Source of the DNA: Algoriphagus sp. TR-M9
Lineage (GTDB): Bacteria; Bacteroidota; Bacteroidia; Cytophagales; Cyclobacteriaceae
Direction of reading: 5' to 3'
NCBI RefSeq assembly: GCF_027594545.1
Contig: NZ_CP115160.1
Location: 746,001 to 810,000 of the forward strand
DNA: 64,000 nucleotides
Shown here one piece after another: positions 43,919 to 52,902 of the stretch (position 1 is its first letter; each line of letters starts with the position of its first letter). The notes below the pieces were generated by a model. That model searched no databases, had not been told where the DNA came from, and saw only the letters and a program-made list of their open reading frames with translations. The position numbers were made by a program, and so were the translations under genes.

Positions 43919-45079
43919 CTAGCGCAGGTTTTCAAGAAAGAATCGTTTTACGTTTTCCCCCATCACTGCCTTGATTTCTGCTTCTGTAAAGCCTGCCTTC
44001 ATCAATCCATCTACCAGTAAAGGTAGTCCAGTGACATCAAAGGGCACAGCCACCGAGCCATCATAGTCAGAGCCTAACGCCACATATTCTATTCCTACCA
44101 GGTCTCGCACATGCTTGATGGAGGCGATGATGTTTGGTAGCTCAGGAGTGCCTACGGCTCCATCAAAAAAAGCAATGCCTATAATTCCTCCTTGAGCAGC
44201 TATTTTTCGAATTTGGGTATCGCTGAGATTTCTCTGCGAATCCAAAATCCCCTGCACTCCGGTGTGGGAAACGATCACCGGGGCAGTGCTCATATTCAGG
44301 ACATCGTCTACTATCGCCGGTGAGCAGTGTGCAAGATCTACGAATATTCCATTTTCGTTCATTTTCCGCACCACTTCTTTACCAAAATCTGTCAAACCTG
44401 CTAGGGTTTCGCCATGAGCAGATCCTCCAAGTTCATTGTCAAAAAAGTGGGTCAGGCCGATCATACGTACCCCAGCTTCTATGACTTTGTCCAGGTTTGC
44501 TAGAGACCCCTCTAAGGCATGAGCCCCTTCTATGCCTAGCATAGCGCCTATTACTTTTGGGTTTGATTTTCTAGCCTCCAGTAGCTGCTGTAAATCTGCT
44601 TTATCTCTGACGAAAATAGTTTGTCCGTCTTCTTCTGCAAATTCCTTGAGTTGTCGGGATTGGGAAAGTGTCCTGTTGATTAGGCTAAACCAATTGGCAG
44701 GGGATTCACCTTTAGCGATGGTCAGAGGGGTGATATTGTCGAATGCCTCCGAGCTATTACTTTGCATGTTTTGACCAGCTGGTGATTTCGAAACTATGGT
44801 GAACATCTCCAATGCTACGTTGGCTTCGCGCATTCTCGGGAAGTCCACCTGACCTCGGGTGCCTCGCTCTGTCAAATCTCTGCCCCAGAGCAAAGCATCA
44901 CAGTGGAGGTCTGCTATAAAATCCAGTCTATTATATAAGGCCTGAGCTTCTGTGGAAACCTGGTAGGGAGGAGCAGTCTTGACCGGGTTTCTTTGTTGCT
45001 CTATGTAAGGAGGGATAGTGAGTGTGGCGACAAAGTAAATAAGTGCGAGGACCCCGATGATAATTAATATTTTCTTCAT
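43919..45079 (-). CDS. M19-family membrane dipeptidase
   Basis: 386 residues with an N-terminal hydrophobic anchor or signal (IIIGVLALIYFVATLTI). The renal-dipeptidase fold has zinc-site motifs DLHCDALLWG (about 58-67), GIEGAHALEGS (Glu bridging ligand), GLTHFFDNELGGSAHG, VSHTG and LGSDYDG. It cleaves dipeptides, often with D-residues at the C-side, in the periplasm. It is immediately upstream of the VIT transporter gene with zero spacing. Confidence 0.9.
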   Translation of the reverse strand: MKKILIIIGVLALIYFVATLTIPPYIEQQRNPVKTAPPYQVSTEAQALYNRLDFIADLHCDALLWGRDLTERGTRGQVDFPRMREANVALEMFTIVSKSPAGQNMQSNSSEAFDNITPLTIAKGESPANWFSLINRTLSQSRQLKEFAEEDGQTIFVRDKADLQQLLEARKSNPKVIGAMLGIEGAHALEGSLANLDKVIEAGVRMIGLTHFFDNELGGSAHGETLAGLTDFGKEVVRKMNENGIFVDLAHCSPAIVDDVLNMSTAPVIVSHTGVQGILDSQRNLSDTQIRKIAAQGGIIGIAFFDGAVGTPELPNIIASIKHVRDLVGIEYVALGSDYDGSVAVPFDVTGLPLLVDGLMKAGFTEAEIKAVMGENVKRFFLENLR

Positions 45080-45252
45080 GAGAAATTCTTGTACAAGGGA
45101 AGTTAAGTAAAAAAGGCCTATTTGAGAAAATAGGCTAGATCTTGAAATAAATGTAGGAATTATCCCGGCCTGAGTTATTTCAAATTAATTTTTATTGAAA
45201 AAATTATTGTTTGTTTTTGGGCTGTTTGAAACATTTTACCTATGTTTATCAA

Positions 45253-45368
45253 AACATAATAATCTAAAAAACAAATCAACAGCAAGGATTACAAAAGTTT
45301 ATTTGGTTTTAGAAGATTGACAATAGACCCACTCCTGGGGGCTTTTTCCAAAAAAGCCCCCTTTTTTT
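45253..45368 (+). ncRNA. Candidate small RNA ending at an orphan terminator
   Basis: A -7-like TATGTTTA (45241-45248, one mismatch) with a TTG 21 nt upstream (45217-45219) could start a transcript near 45253. It would end at the strong hairpin and T run at 45337-45368. The predicted RNA is about 115 nt, with only a 5-codon open frame at the start. No known RNA family was recognised. The 5' end is a guess. Confidence 0.3.
45337..45368 (+). terminator. Strong orphan intrinsic terminator
   Basis: An 11-bp perfect stem (gggggcttttt / aaaaagccccc) with a 3-nt loop is followed by seven T residues. It is oriented on the plus strand. No plus-strand gene lies within 3 kb upstream. Confidence 0.85.
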
Positions 45369-45569
45369 GTGCTCGTTTTTTTTCGTTTTTTGAGTAGATG
45401 GAAATATCCGGTTTAAAAAAGTTGTCATTTGGATCATTTTTTTGTTAAAAATGAAAAAAGTGGTTTTCAAGATTAAATGTTTGCCTGAAAAACACTTCCA
45501 AATAATTATATGGGCAAAATGAGAAAGCCATCACGAAAATTTCGGAAAGACCGTTTTTGCGAAGGTTTG

Positions 45570-45591
45570 AAATTTGATCTAAGTCAAATTT
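45570..45591. promoter_or_regulatory. FNR/Crp-like palindrome
   Basis: AAATTTGA-TCTAAG-TCAAATTT has perfect 8-bp arms and a 6-nt spacer. The core TTGATCTAAGTCAA is close to the FNR box TTGAT-N4-ATCAA. It keeps the TGA-N6-TCA skeleton of the sulfur-block operators. No promoter at the same spacing was found on either strand. Confidence 0.4.
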
Positions 45592-45687
45592 ATCTTTTCA
45601 ATAGCTGTATTTTAAATTTTGGTTAACTATAGGAGCTGGCTTCTAGGAAAATGTAGCGGTGTTAACCTGGGAATTGTGGAGGTTGAT

Positions 45688-46716
45688 CTAGTCGAATTGC
45701 AAAATTTCCAGAATGGCTTTTTTTCGATTTGAATAGCTGAAGTTTTGCTGGATTTGATTTTGAGAATGCTTTTGGATTTCAGTCAGCTCCTGATGCCTCA
45801 GGTTTTTTATAATTTGGGTGAGCACGTGGAAGTTCTTCTGCACTAGGATGAGTGACTCGTTTCCGATGATTTCCGGTATTGCTCCCACGGCCGATCCAAT
45901 GGGTATGCATCCACAAGCCATAGCTTCACCCAGTGCATTGGGAAAACCCTCTGAGGTGGAAAGCTGTAGGTAGAACTGATGCGAATTATATAATTTCAGT
46001 AAATCCGCCGGCGGCAATTTCCCCAATACACGAATGTTAGAGTAGGGTGAAAAATATTCCGGGTCGCCTACTAAGGTAAATGAATATTCCGGGTGAAGAG
46101 AGGCCAGCTGTTCTATAAGATCATACCCCTTAATGATTGCTCTGGATTGATTGGATGTACCGGTGGCTACAGAAATAAAGGAGTTGGGTAGCCGGTCTTG
46201 ATCTGTATTTTTCCAGAACTCTGTATCAAAACCGTTATGTACGACTTGGATTGGAGTTTTGAGATCTGGTATTAGATTTAGAAGCCCCTGCTTGGGAGAA
46301 ATAGAAGGGTCGTACTGGTAGTTTTGTTTGACCAAGGATTCAGCTACAGGCAAAATCAAGGAGCAGTTTTTGAAACTGTATACAGTCGCTTTTCGCAGCC
46401 ATTTTTTGCGGAAGTTTCCATAGCCGATTTCAGGCATGTTGATACAATCAGTGCCACCTGCCTGGATAGTGCATTTTTTTCCAAACACTTTTCCAAACCA
46501 AACCGGCAAAACTGAATGATAGCCACCGAAGAAGCATAGGTATTGGGTTGTTCTTGGGAGGAACCAAAGCAATTGAAAAAACTGTAAAACGAAGTAGAAG
46601 GGAAGTGCAACTGGGCTTTGGGTAAACTCCAGTGCCTTTATTTTCACTTCAGGACTGATCATCTCCAGATCTCGATCTGTAAAAGCGGTTCGTACAGGGT
46701 ATGTGTAGATGATCAT
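45688..46716 (-). CDS. Glycosyltransferase family 4-like protein
   Basis: 342 residues with the GT-B fold. The N-terminal half has TIQAGGTDCINMPEIGYG. The C-terminal nucleotide-sugar-binding half has VVHNGFDTEFW, KGYDLIEQLASLHPEYSFTL and STSEGFPNALGEAMACGCIP, in which the EGFPNALGEAMACG block with its Glu pair is the GT4 signature. It probably adds a sugar to a surface polysaccharide or lipid. It has no clear pathway partner beside it; leuS lies upstream and ends in its own terminator. Confidence 0.83.
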   Translation of the reverse strand: MIIYTYPVRTAFTDRDLEMISPEVKIKALEFTQSPVALPFYFVLQFFQLLWFLPRTTQYLCFFGGYHSVLPVWFGKVFGKKCTIQAGGTDCINMPEIGYGNFRKKWLRKATVYSFKNCSLILPVAESLVKQNYQYDPSISPKQGLLNLIPDLKTPIQVVHNGFDTEFWKNTDQDRLPNSFISVATGTSNQSRAIIKGYDLIEQLASLHPEYSFTLVGDPEYFSPYSNIRVLGKLPPADLLKLYNSHQFYLQLSTSEGFPNALGEAMACGCIPIGSAVGAIPEIIGNESLILVQKNFHVLTQIIKNLRHQELTEIQKHSQNQIQQNFSYSNRKKAILEILQFD

Positions 46717-46749
46717 TTCAGGATTTGATTAACGATTAAAAATAGGGCA

Positions 46750-46797
46750 TAAAAAAAGAAAGGAGCAAAGAAAACAGCATACTTGTTCTTTGCTCCT
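46750..46797 (-). terminator. Intrinsic terminator after leuS
   Basis: A 12-bp stem (aggagcaaagaa / ttctttgctcct) with a 13-nt loop. On the minus strand it is followed by a T-rich run (ttctttttttat). Confidence 0.85.
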
Positions 46798-46817
46798 TAT
46801 TTAAAAGTAAATCTTGG

Positions 46818-49592
46818 TTATATTACCAGGTTCACAATTTTGCCTGGAACGATAATGATTTTCTTAGGTGCTTTACCTTCCAGCCATTTCTGAACGGTTT
46901 CATCGGCCAAGGCAGCTTCCTGGATCTCATCTTTGGAAAGTGAAAGGTCTAGATTAAGCTTTGCCCGCATCTTACCATTGATCATCACCGGATATTCGAA
47001 AGCACTTTCCTTCAAATAGCTTTCGTCAAAAGCCGGGAAGGTAGCTTCCGTGATGGAGGTTTCATGACCTAATAAGCTCCAAAGTTCTTCAGCAATATGC
47101 GGGGAATAAGGTGATACCAATAGTGCCAGTGGTTCTAGGATCTTACGTTTGTTGCTTTTCAGAGCTGTGAGTTCGTTTACACAAATCATAAAGCTGGACA
47201 CAGAGGTGTTGAACGAGAAGTTGGCCATGTCTTCCTCCATCTTCTTGATGGCTTTGTGTAGGGCTTTGTATTCTTCCTTGCTTGGCTCAGCGTCTGAAAC
47301 CTGGAACTCACCGGAGTTGGTGTGGTATAGATTCCAAAGCTTGCGGAGGAACTTGAAAACCCCATCAATGCCGTTGGTATTCCAAGGCTTGAATTGCTCC
47401 AAAGGCCCCAAGAACATCTCGTACAATCTCAGGGTATCTGCGCCATATCGCTCGATGATGTCATCAGGATTCACGACGTTGTACTTGGATTTGGACATTT
47501 TTTCCACTTCAGCTCCGCAGATGTACTTGCCGTCTTCCAGGATGAATTCAGCATCTGCCAAATCAGGTCTCCAGGCTTTGAATTTATCCAAGTTTAATTG
47601 ATCGTTGTAAACGATATTCACGTCCACATGCATTTCAAAAGTGTCGTACTGATCTTTCAATCCTTTGCTCACAAATTGATTGGTTCCTTTAACACGATAC
47701 ACAAAGTTTGATCTACCCTGGATCATGCCTTGGTTGATCATCTTTTGGAATGGCTCGTCTATGCTCACTACTCCAAGATCATATAGGAATTTGGTCCAAA
47801 ATCTGGAATACAATAAGTGTCCGGTTGCATGCTCAGATCCTCCGATGTATAAATCTACAGCACCCCAGTAATCTGTTTTTGCTTTGTCAGCAAAGGTAGT
47901 TTCATTCTTCGGATCGGTGTATCTGAAGAAATACCAGCTGGATCCTGCCCAACCTGGCATGGTGCTTCTTTCCAAAGGAAATTGACCTTCAGCAGTTTTG
48001 TAGTTCCAATCTTTTGCTCTGGCAAGTGGAGGCTCTCCGTCCTCAGTTGGCAGGTATTTATCTACCTCCGGCAAAACCAAAGGCAGGTCTTTTTCTGCTA
48101 TTAAGTATGGAAGCCCATCTTTGAAATAAACAGGTAGTGGCTCGCCCCAATAGCGCTGACGGGTGAAAATCGCGTCCCGCATTCTGTATTGGATTTTGCC
48201 TTTTCCTATTCCTTTTTCTTCCAAGAACTCAATGGCTTTGTTCATGGCATCTTTCATGTAAAGATTCGAAATGAAGCCAGAATTGATAATCAAACCGCCT
48301 TTTCCAGGGAAAGATCCTTCTTCCATGGAGCCATCGATCACTTGTCTGATTTCCAGATCGAAGTGCTTCGCAAAGTTGTAATCCCGCTCGTCATGCGCTG
48401 GCACGGCCATTACAGCGCCAGTTCCATAGCCCGCCAAAACGTAATCAGCTACCCAGATCTGGATTTCTTCTCCGTTGAAAGGATTGATCGCATAGGATCC
48501 TGTGAATGCGCCAGAGATGGTTTTGACATCACTCATGCGCTCACGTTCGGAGCGGTTTTTTGCTACTTCTATGTAGGCCTCAGCTTTTTCCCGTTGATCT
48601 TCTGTGATCAGTGCGGCCGCCAGATCAGATTCTGGAGCCAAAGCCAAATAGGTGACACCATAAATAGTATCCACACGTGTGGTGAAGACTTTGATAGTTT
48701 CTTCAGAATCTTTCACCTGGAAAATCACTTCCGCACCGATGGATTTACCAATCCAGTTTCGCTGCATTTCCTTGATCGGCTCAGACCAATCTAATTTATC
48801 CAGCCCTTTTAACAAGCGGTCAGCATAGGCCGTGATTCGCATGGACCACTGCATCATTTTCTTGCGCTCGACAGGATGTCCGCCTCGCTCAGAGAATCCG
48901 TCTTTCACTTCGTCGTTGGAAAGTACCGTCCCCAAAGCAGCACACCAGTTTACGGTGGTTTCAGCCAGGAAAGTGAGTCTGTATTTCAGGAGCATTTCCT
49001 GCTTTTCCTTTTCGGAGAAAGCATTCCATTTTTCTGCAGTAAACTTTGGAGTCTCGTCGTCACAAACTGCTTTCACATTCGAATTTCCTTCTTTTTCAAA
49101 CCTAGAAATCAATGAGTCAATGGACAATGCTTTGTCAGCATCCTGATCGTAATAGCTGTTGAAAAGCTGCATGAAGATCCACTGCGTCCATTTATAATAG
49201 TCTGGATTGGAAGTTCTCACTTCTTTGCTCCAGTCGAATGCAAACCCAATATTCTTTAGTTGCTCGGTGTAGCGTTTGATATTTTGCTCAGTAGTAATAG
49301 CAGGATGTTGACCAGTTTGGATAGCATACTGTTCAGCCGGTAGACCAAAACTGTCGTAACCCATTGGGTGAAGAACGTTGAAACCCTTTAGTTTTTTGAA
49401 TCTGCTGACAATATCCGAGGCGATGTAGCCCAGTGGGTGTCCCACATGGAGACCAGCGCCGGATGGGTAAGGGAACATGTCGAGAGAATAGAATTTAGGT
49501 TTGTCAGGATTTACCTTGGCAAGGAAAGTTTGGTTGTTTTCCCAGTAAGCCTGCCATTTTTTCTCTATATCCTTAAAGTTGTACTCCGCCAT
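46818..49592 (-). CDS. leuS: Leucyl-tRNA synthetase
   Basis: A 924-residue class Ia synthetase that charges tRNA-Leu. The HIGH motif is in [15 protein letters not shown] (about 42-56). [14 protein letters not shown] is the KMSKS loop. The CP1 editing domain between them has [20 protein letters not shown] and [16 protein letters not shown]. The C-terminal anticodon-binding region ends [15 protein letters not shown]. It carries the long insert before KMSKS that is common in Bacteroidota ([16 protein letters not shown] region). Length is normal for the phylum. Confidence 0.97.
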   Translation of the reverse strand: MAEYNFKDIEKKWQAYWENNQTFLAKVNPDKPKFYSLDMFPYPSGAGLHVGHPLGYIASDIVSRFKKLKGFNVLHPMGYDSFGLPAEQYAIQTGQHPAITTEQNIKRYTEQLKNIGFAFDWSKEVRTSNPDYYKWTQWIFMQLFNSYYDQDADKALSIDSLISRFEKEGNSNVKAVCDDETPKFTAEKWNAFSEKEKQEMLLKYRLTFLAETTVNWCAALGTVLSNDEVKDGFSERGGHPVERKKMMQWSMRITAYADRLLKGLDKLDWSEPIKEMQRNWIGKSIGAEVIFQVKDSEETIKVFTTRVDTIYGVTYLALAPESDLAAALITEDQREKAEAYIEVAKNRSERERMSDVKTISGAFTGSYAINPFNGEEIQIWVADYVLAGYGTGAVMAVPAHDERDYNFAKHFDLEIRQVIDGSMEEGSFPGKGGLIINSGFISNLYMKDAMNKAIEFLEEKGIGKGKIQYRMRDAIFTRQRYWGEPLPVYFKDGLPYLIAEKDLPLVLPEVDKYLPTEDGEPPLARAKDWNYKTAEGQFPLERSTMPGWAGSSWYFFRYTDPKNETTFADKAKTDYWGAVDLYIGGSEHATGHLLYSRFWTKFLYDLGVVSIDEPFQKMINQGMIQGRSNFVYRVKGTNQFVSKGLKDQYDTFEMHVDVNIVYNDQLNLDKFKAWRPDLADAEFILEDGKYICGAEVEKMSKSKYNVVNPDDIIERYGADTLRLYEMFLGPLEQFKPWNTNGIDGVFKFLRKLWNLYHTNSGEFQVSDAEPSKEEYKALHKAIKKMEEDMANFSFNTSVSSFMICVNELTALKSNKRKILEPLALLVSPYSPHIAEELWSLLGHETSITEATFPAFDESYLKESAFEYPVMINGKMRAKLNLDLSLSKDEIQEAALADETVQKWLEGKAPKKIIIVPGKIVNLVI

Positions 49593-49628
49593 GATTGTCT
49601 TTTTTCTTATTTTTTAGCTGAACGCCTG

Positions 49629-49636
49629 CAAAAATA
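49629..49636 (-). promoter_or_regulatory. -7 promoter element for leuS
   Basis: The minus strand reads TATTTTTG, an exact TAnnTTTG, 36 nt before the leuS ATG. Confidence 0.4.
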
Positions 49637-49768
49637 GAAAAATTGACGGGCTTTCGAATCCAAATTGATAATTGATCCTCCGTAAGCAGCTAGGATTGTT
49701 CAGAAGGCTTAATTATTTCCTTAAATAGCATTCATTTTTTCAAACTTCGAATTACCAATCCAAAACCT

Positions 49769-49776
49769 TACCTTTG
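49769..49776 (+). promoter_or_regulatory. -7 promoter element for queE
   Basis: TACCTTTG exactly fits TAnnTTTG. It lies 49 nt before the ATG at 49826. Confidence 0.45.
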
Positions 49777-49825
49777 CGGCATCATTCACCCAGCGGTTCA
49801 ATTGCCCGCTTTACCAAAAATTCAG

Positions 49826-50458
49826 ATGAATATGAATACGAAGGAGTTAGTAGCGAAAGGATTGGAGCTTCCGTTGATGGAGGCTTTTTACACCATACAA
49901 GGAGAAGGAAGATTTACCGGGCATCCCGCTTATTTTATCCGGCTGGGAGGCTGTGATGTGGGATGTGTTTGGTGTGATGTCAAAGAATCCTGGGAGGCTG
50001 GCAAGTGGCCGGTTTTAGCCATAGAAAAGATTGTAGAAGATGCCTTGGCTTATCCGGGTAGGTTAGTTGTGATCACTGGTGGTGAGCCATTGATGTATGA
50101 TTTGGGGCCTTTGACGTCACTTTTGAAATCCAAAGGATTTACTACTAATATTGAGACCTCAGGAGCTCACCCATTTTCGGGTGATTTTGACTGGGTTTGC
50201 TTTTCTCCCAAGAAATTCAAAAAACCGCATCCATCCATTTATCAGCAGGCAGACGAACTGAAAGTGGTGGTCTTTCACCAAAGTGATTTTGCTTTTGCAG
50301 AAGAGCATGCGGAGCTGGTAAATTCTAATTGTGAACTACGTCTCCAACCTGAGTGGAGTAAGGCCGAAAAGTTTACGCCTGTGATCATTGATTTTGCAAA
50401 AAATCACCCAAAATGGAAAATTTCGCTTCAAACTCATAAATTTATGGACATACCCTAA
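49826..50458 (+). CDS. queE: 7-carboxy-7-deazaguanine synthase
   Basis: About 210 residues from ATG 49826 (another ATG at 49832; TTG at 49802 is possible). It is a radical SAM enzyme of the queuosine pathway that contracts the ring of 6-carboxytetrahydropterin. The iron-sulfur motif is the CxxxCxxC in GGCDVGCVWCDVKESW. It also shows FYTIQGEGRFTGHPAYFIRLGG, VVITGGEPLMYDLGP and NIETSGAHPFSG. The length matches the Bacteroidota form. queD, the preceding step, lies 2 kb downstream on the same strand. Confidence 0.92.
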   Translation: MNMNTKELVAKGLELPLMEAFYTIQGEGRFTGHPAYFIRLGGCDVGCVWCDVKESWEAGKWPVLAIEKIVEDALAYPGRLVVITGGEPLMYDLGPLTSLLKSKGFTTNIETSGAHPFSGDFDWVCFSPKKFKKPHPSIYQQADELKVVVFHQSDFAFAEEHAELVNSNCELRLQPEWSKAEKFTPVIIDFAKNHPKWKISLQTHKFMDIP

Positions 50459-50462
50459 GTCC

Positions 50463-52385
50463 ATGCGCCCTGTTTTACTGTTCTTTTTGTTTTTTATCAA
50501 CCTTTCGGCAGCCTTTTGCCAGAGCTATTCCATTATAGATGGGAAAGCAATCAGGATGTATCAAGAAGCCGAAGATCTTACACTATCTAGACAGTACGAC
50601 GCAGCAATAGATAAATATAAGGATGCCATCAAGCGGGAGGCCTCTTTTGTGGAGGCTTATGTGAAGCTGGCGCAGCTGCAGATTACGATGGGTATGCTGG
50701 ACGATGCCGAAGCTACTGCGGTGGCTGGAAAATCCAGACTTGGAAACCCAAAAGCCACCACTAAGCATAAGGCCGATATCGGGTGGGTTTTCACCAATTT
50801 GTACTTAAAACAAGGAGAATTTCTGAAAGCCTATGAGGAGTTTCAGCAGACCGATCCACTTTTTGATGCGGACTTTAAAAACACGGGATATTATGTGGAA
50901 ATGAAAGAACAGATGGATTTTCTGTCCGATCATCTAGCCGGGGCACAGCAGATAGAAAAGGAAATGCTAGCCTCGCCGCTTAATGAGTTCCAGCTCCAGT
51001 ATTTTCCGGTTTTGACGGCAAATGGTGAGCAGATTTTGTTCACCAAAAGAGATGGTGTAGGTAATAATGACAAAGAGGATATTTTTATGTCATTCATGTC
51101 ACCGGACGGTGGCTGGACAAAACCAGAAGGTATAGCGGATGCCATTAATTCACCATACAATGAAGGAACCTGCTCCATTACAGCAGATGGGAATATTCTG
51201 ATTTACACCTCCTGCGATGCTCCGGATACCGAGGGCAGTTGTGATCTATACATTGCTTACAAGCAAAATGGAAGATGGCAGAGACCCAAAAACATGGGCA
51301 AAAATGTGAACTCCAGGTCATGGGATTCCCAGCCTTCACTCTCGGCAGATGGAAGAATTTTGTTTTTTTCTTCCAATCGAAAGGGAGGGTATGGAGGCAA
51401 TGATATTTGGTATACTGTAATGCAGAATGACGGTTCTTGGTCTGTGGCAGCAAACCTAGGTGATACGGTGAATACTCCGAAAGATGAGATTTCTCCTTTT
51501 ATGTTTTTCAACAATGAAATTTTGTTTTTCTCATCTAACGGGCACCCTGGCTTCGGAGGAATGGATATACAGCTTTCACGCGTGAAGGAAGGGGAGTTTA
51601 CCGCTCCAGAAAACTTAGGCATGGCGATCAACGACCAGTTAGATCAGGTCGCACTTTTCATCACAGCTCAGAAGGATTACGCCTATTTCACTGAACTGAG
51701 TACAGGTGAGAAGGAGCATGACCGCTCCTTACTCTACCGTTTCAAGTTTCCCGAGGAAATATACCTGGGCGAGAACCTGACAGTCACAGAGGGGCAGGTT
51801 TTTAACTCCAAAACCGGAGAACCTATTGAGGCTAATTTATCGCTTGTATCATTGACAAATGACAGCACGCTTTACCAGTTTAAGTCTGACGGTAAAACTG
51901 GCGATTTCATGATGTTATATCCAGATAAGGCTATTTCGGGTCTATATGTGGAGAAAAAAGGCTATTTGCCAAAGATCTACAATGTAGAGCGGGATAAAAT
52001 TCAAAATGTAAAAGACCTCAAAGTAGAATTGGTGCCGGTGGCCTCAGGAGAGGAGTTTGTCTTTGAAAATGTCTTCTTTGAGTTTGATGATTATAGCTTA
52101 AAAAATGAGTCGGTTTCTTCGCTAAAGCGATTGGTGAAATTTCTAGGAGAAAATCCGAATGTGAACATTTTGATCACCGGACACACGGATAATGTGGGCT
52201 CCGCCGCATACAATTTGAACCTGAGTCTACAGCGTGCTAAAAGTGTACAAGAATTTCTGATGGAGAGCGGAATTCACCAGGGACGTGCGATGGTGGAGGG
52301 AAAGGGGGATAAATTGCCTATGGTTCCCAATAACACACCGGAAAATCAAGCCTTAAATCGTAGGATAACCATTAAGGTACTTTAA
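50463..52385 (+). CDS. OmpA-family protein with TPR and PD40 repeats
   Basis: 640 residues from ATG 50463, which opens a signal peptide (MRPVLLFFLFFINLSAAFCQ). Domains in order: TPR-like helices (about 30-150), PD40/WD40-like propeller repeats (about 175-400; PSLSADGRILFFSSNRKGGYG, split by eye, and ISPFMFFNNEILFFSSNG), a carboxypeptidase-regulatory-like beta sandwich (about 440-520), and a C-terminal OmpA peptidoglycan-binding domain with NILITGHTDNVGS and NRRITIKVL. This is the PorE-like architecture of T9SS-associated outer-membrane proteins. It starts 4 nt after queE, so they share a transcript. Confidence 0.88.
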   Translation: MRPVLLFFLFFINLSAAFCQSYSIIDGKAIRMYQEAEDLTLSRQYDAAIDKYKDAIKREASFVEAYVKLAQLQITMGMLDDAEATAVAGKSRLGNPKATTKHKADIGWVFTNLYLKQGEFLKAYEEFQQTDPLFDADFKNTGYYVEMKEQMDFLSDHLAGAQQIEKEMLASPLNEFQLQYFPVLTANGEQILFTKRDGVGNNDKEDIFMSFMSPDGGWTKPEGIADAINSPYNEGTCSITADGNILIYTSCDAPDTEGSCDLYIAYKQNGRWQRPKNMGKNVNSRSWDSQPSLSADGRILFFSSNRKGGYGGNDIWYTVMQNDGSWSVAANLGDTVNTPKDEISPFMFFNNEILFFSSNGHPGFGGMDIQLSRVKEGEFTAPENLGMAINDQLDQVALFITAQKDYAYFTELSTGEKEHDRSLLYRFKFPEEIYLGENLTVTEGQVFNSKTGEPIEANLSLVSLTNDSTLYQFKSDGKTGDFMMLYPDKAISGLYVEKKGYLPKIYNVERDKIQNVKDLKVELVPVASGEEFVFENVFFEFDDYSLKNESVSSLKRLVKFLGENPNVNILITGHTDNVGSAAYNLNLSLQRAKSVQEFLMESGIHQGRAMVEGKGDKLPMVPNNTPENQALNRRITIKVL

Positions 52386-52432
52386 GCTATGGGAATATGG
52401 CATTGTGCTTCGATTAATCCTTACTTTTTGGC

Positions 52433-52440
52433 TAACTTTG
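52433..52440 (+). promoter_or_regulatory. -7 promoter element for queD
   Basis: TAACTTTG exactly fits TAnnTTTG, 19 nt before the queD ATG. It gives queD and lpxB a promoter separate from queE. Confidence 0.45.
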
Positions 52441-52459
52441 CCCCGAATTTCAGAATGAT

Positions 52460-52879
52460 ATGATTTACGTTTGCCGAAAAGAACATTTTAATGCTGCCCA
52501 CAAACTTTGGAACCCGAACTGGTCGGATGAGAGAAATGTGGAGGTTTTCGGGCCTTGTGCCAATGTCAACTGGCATGGGCATAACTTTGAGCTGATCGTG
52601 ATGGTAAAGGGATTGCCAGATCCGGAAACCGGCTTCGTGGTGGACCTGAAAAAACTCAGTACCATTATCCGAACTCTAGTCATTGATAAGGTGGACCATA
52701 AGAACCTAAATGTGGACGTAGATTTTATGCAGGGCAAATTAGCCAGCTGTGAAAATCTGGTAATGGAGTTTTGGAAAATATTAGAGCCAGCAGTAAAGGA
52801 GATAACCTCTCAGGGTGGGCTCCATAAGCTTACGCTCTATGAGACACCGAGGAATTTTGTGGAGTACTTTGGTGAGTAA
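52460..52879 (+). CDS. queD: 6-carboxy-5,6,7,8-tetrahydropterin synthase
   Basis: A 139-residue enzyme of the PTPS/QueD family. The zinc ligands are His in EHFNAAHKL and two His in NWHGHNFEL. Catalytic residues include the Asp-His in DKVDHKNLN and the Glu in LYETPRNFVEYFG. It makes carboxytetrahydropterin, the substrate of QueE, from dihydroneopterin triphosphate, in the queuosine pathway. It is separated from queE only by the OmpA gene. lpxB follows after 23 nt. Confidence 0.92.
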   Translation: MIYVCRKEHFNAAHKLWNPNWSDERNVEVFGPCANVNWHGHNFELIVMVKGLPDPETGFVVDLKKLSTIIRTLVIDKVDHKNLNVDVDFMQGKLASCENLVMEFWKILEPAVKEITSQGGLHKLTLYETPRNFVEYFGE

Positions 52880-52902
52880 TTTTTACATCTGAAATCTGAA
52901 AT

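Larger units (their letters stand above)
45080..45687. other. 608-bp non-coding gap with terminator and palindrome
   Basis: Flanked by two minus-strand genes. It is AT-rich and holds no credible protein gene. It contains a plus-strand terminator at 45337-45368 with no coding sequence before it, a weak promoter-like pair upstream of that, and an FNR-like palindrome at 45570-45591. These are listed separately. Confidence 0.6.

Noticed and set aside
48189..48794. 201-codon plus-strand frame
   Set aside because: It lies entirely antisense inside leuS, whose motifs are intact; no domain was recognised.
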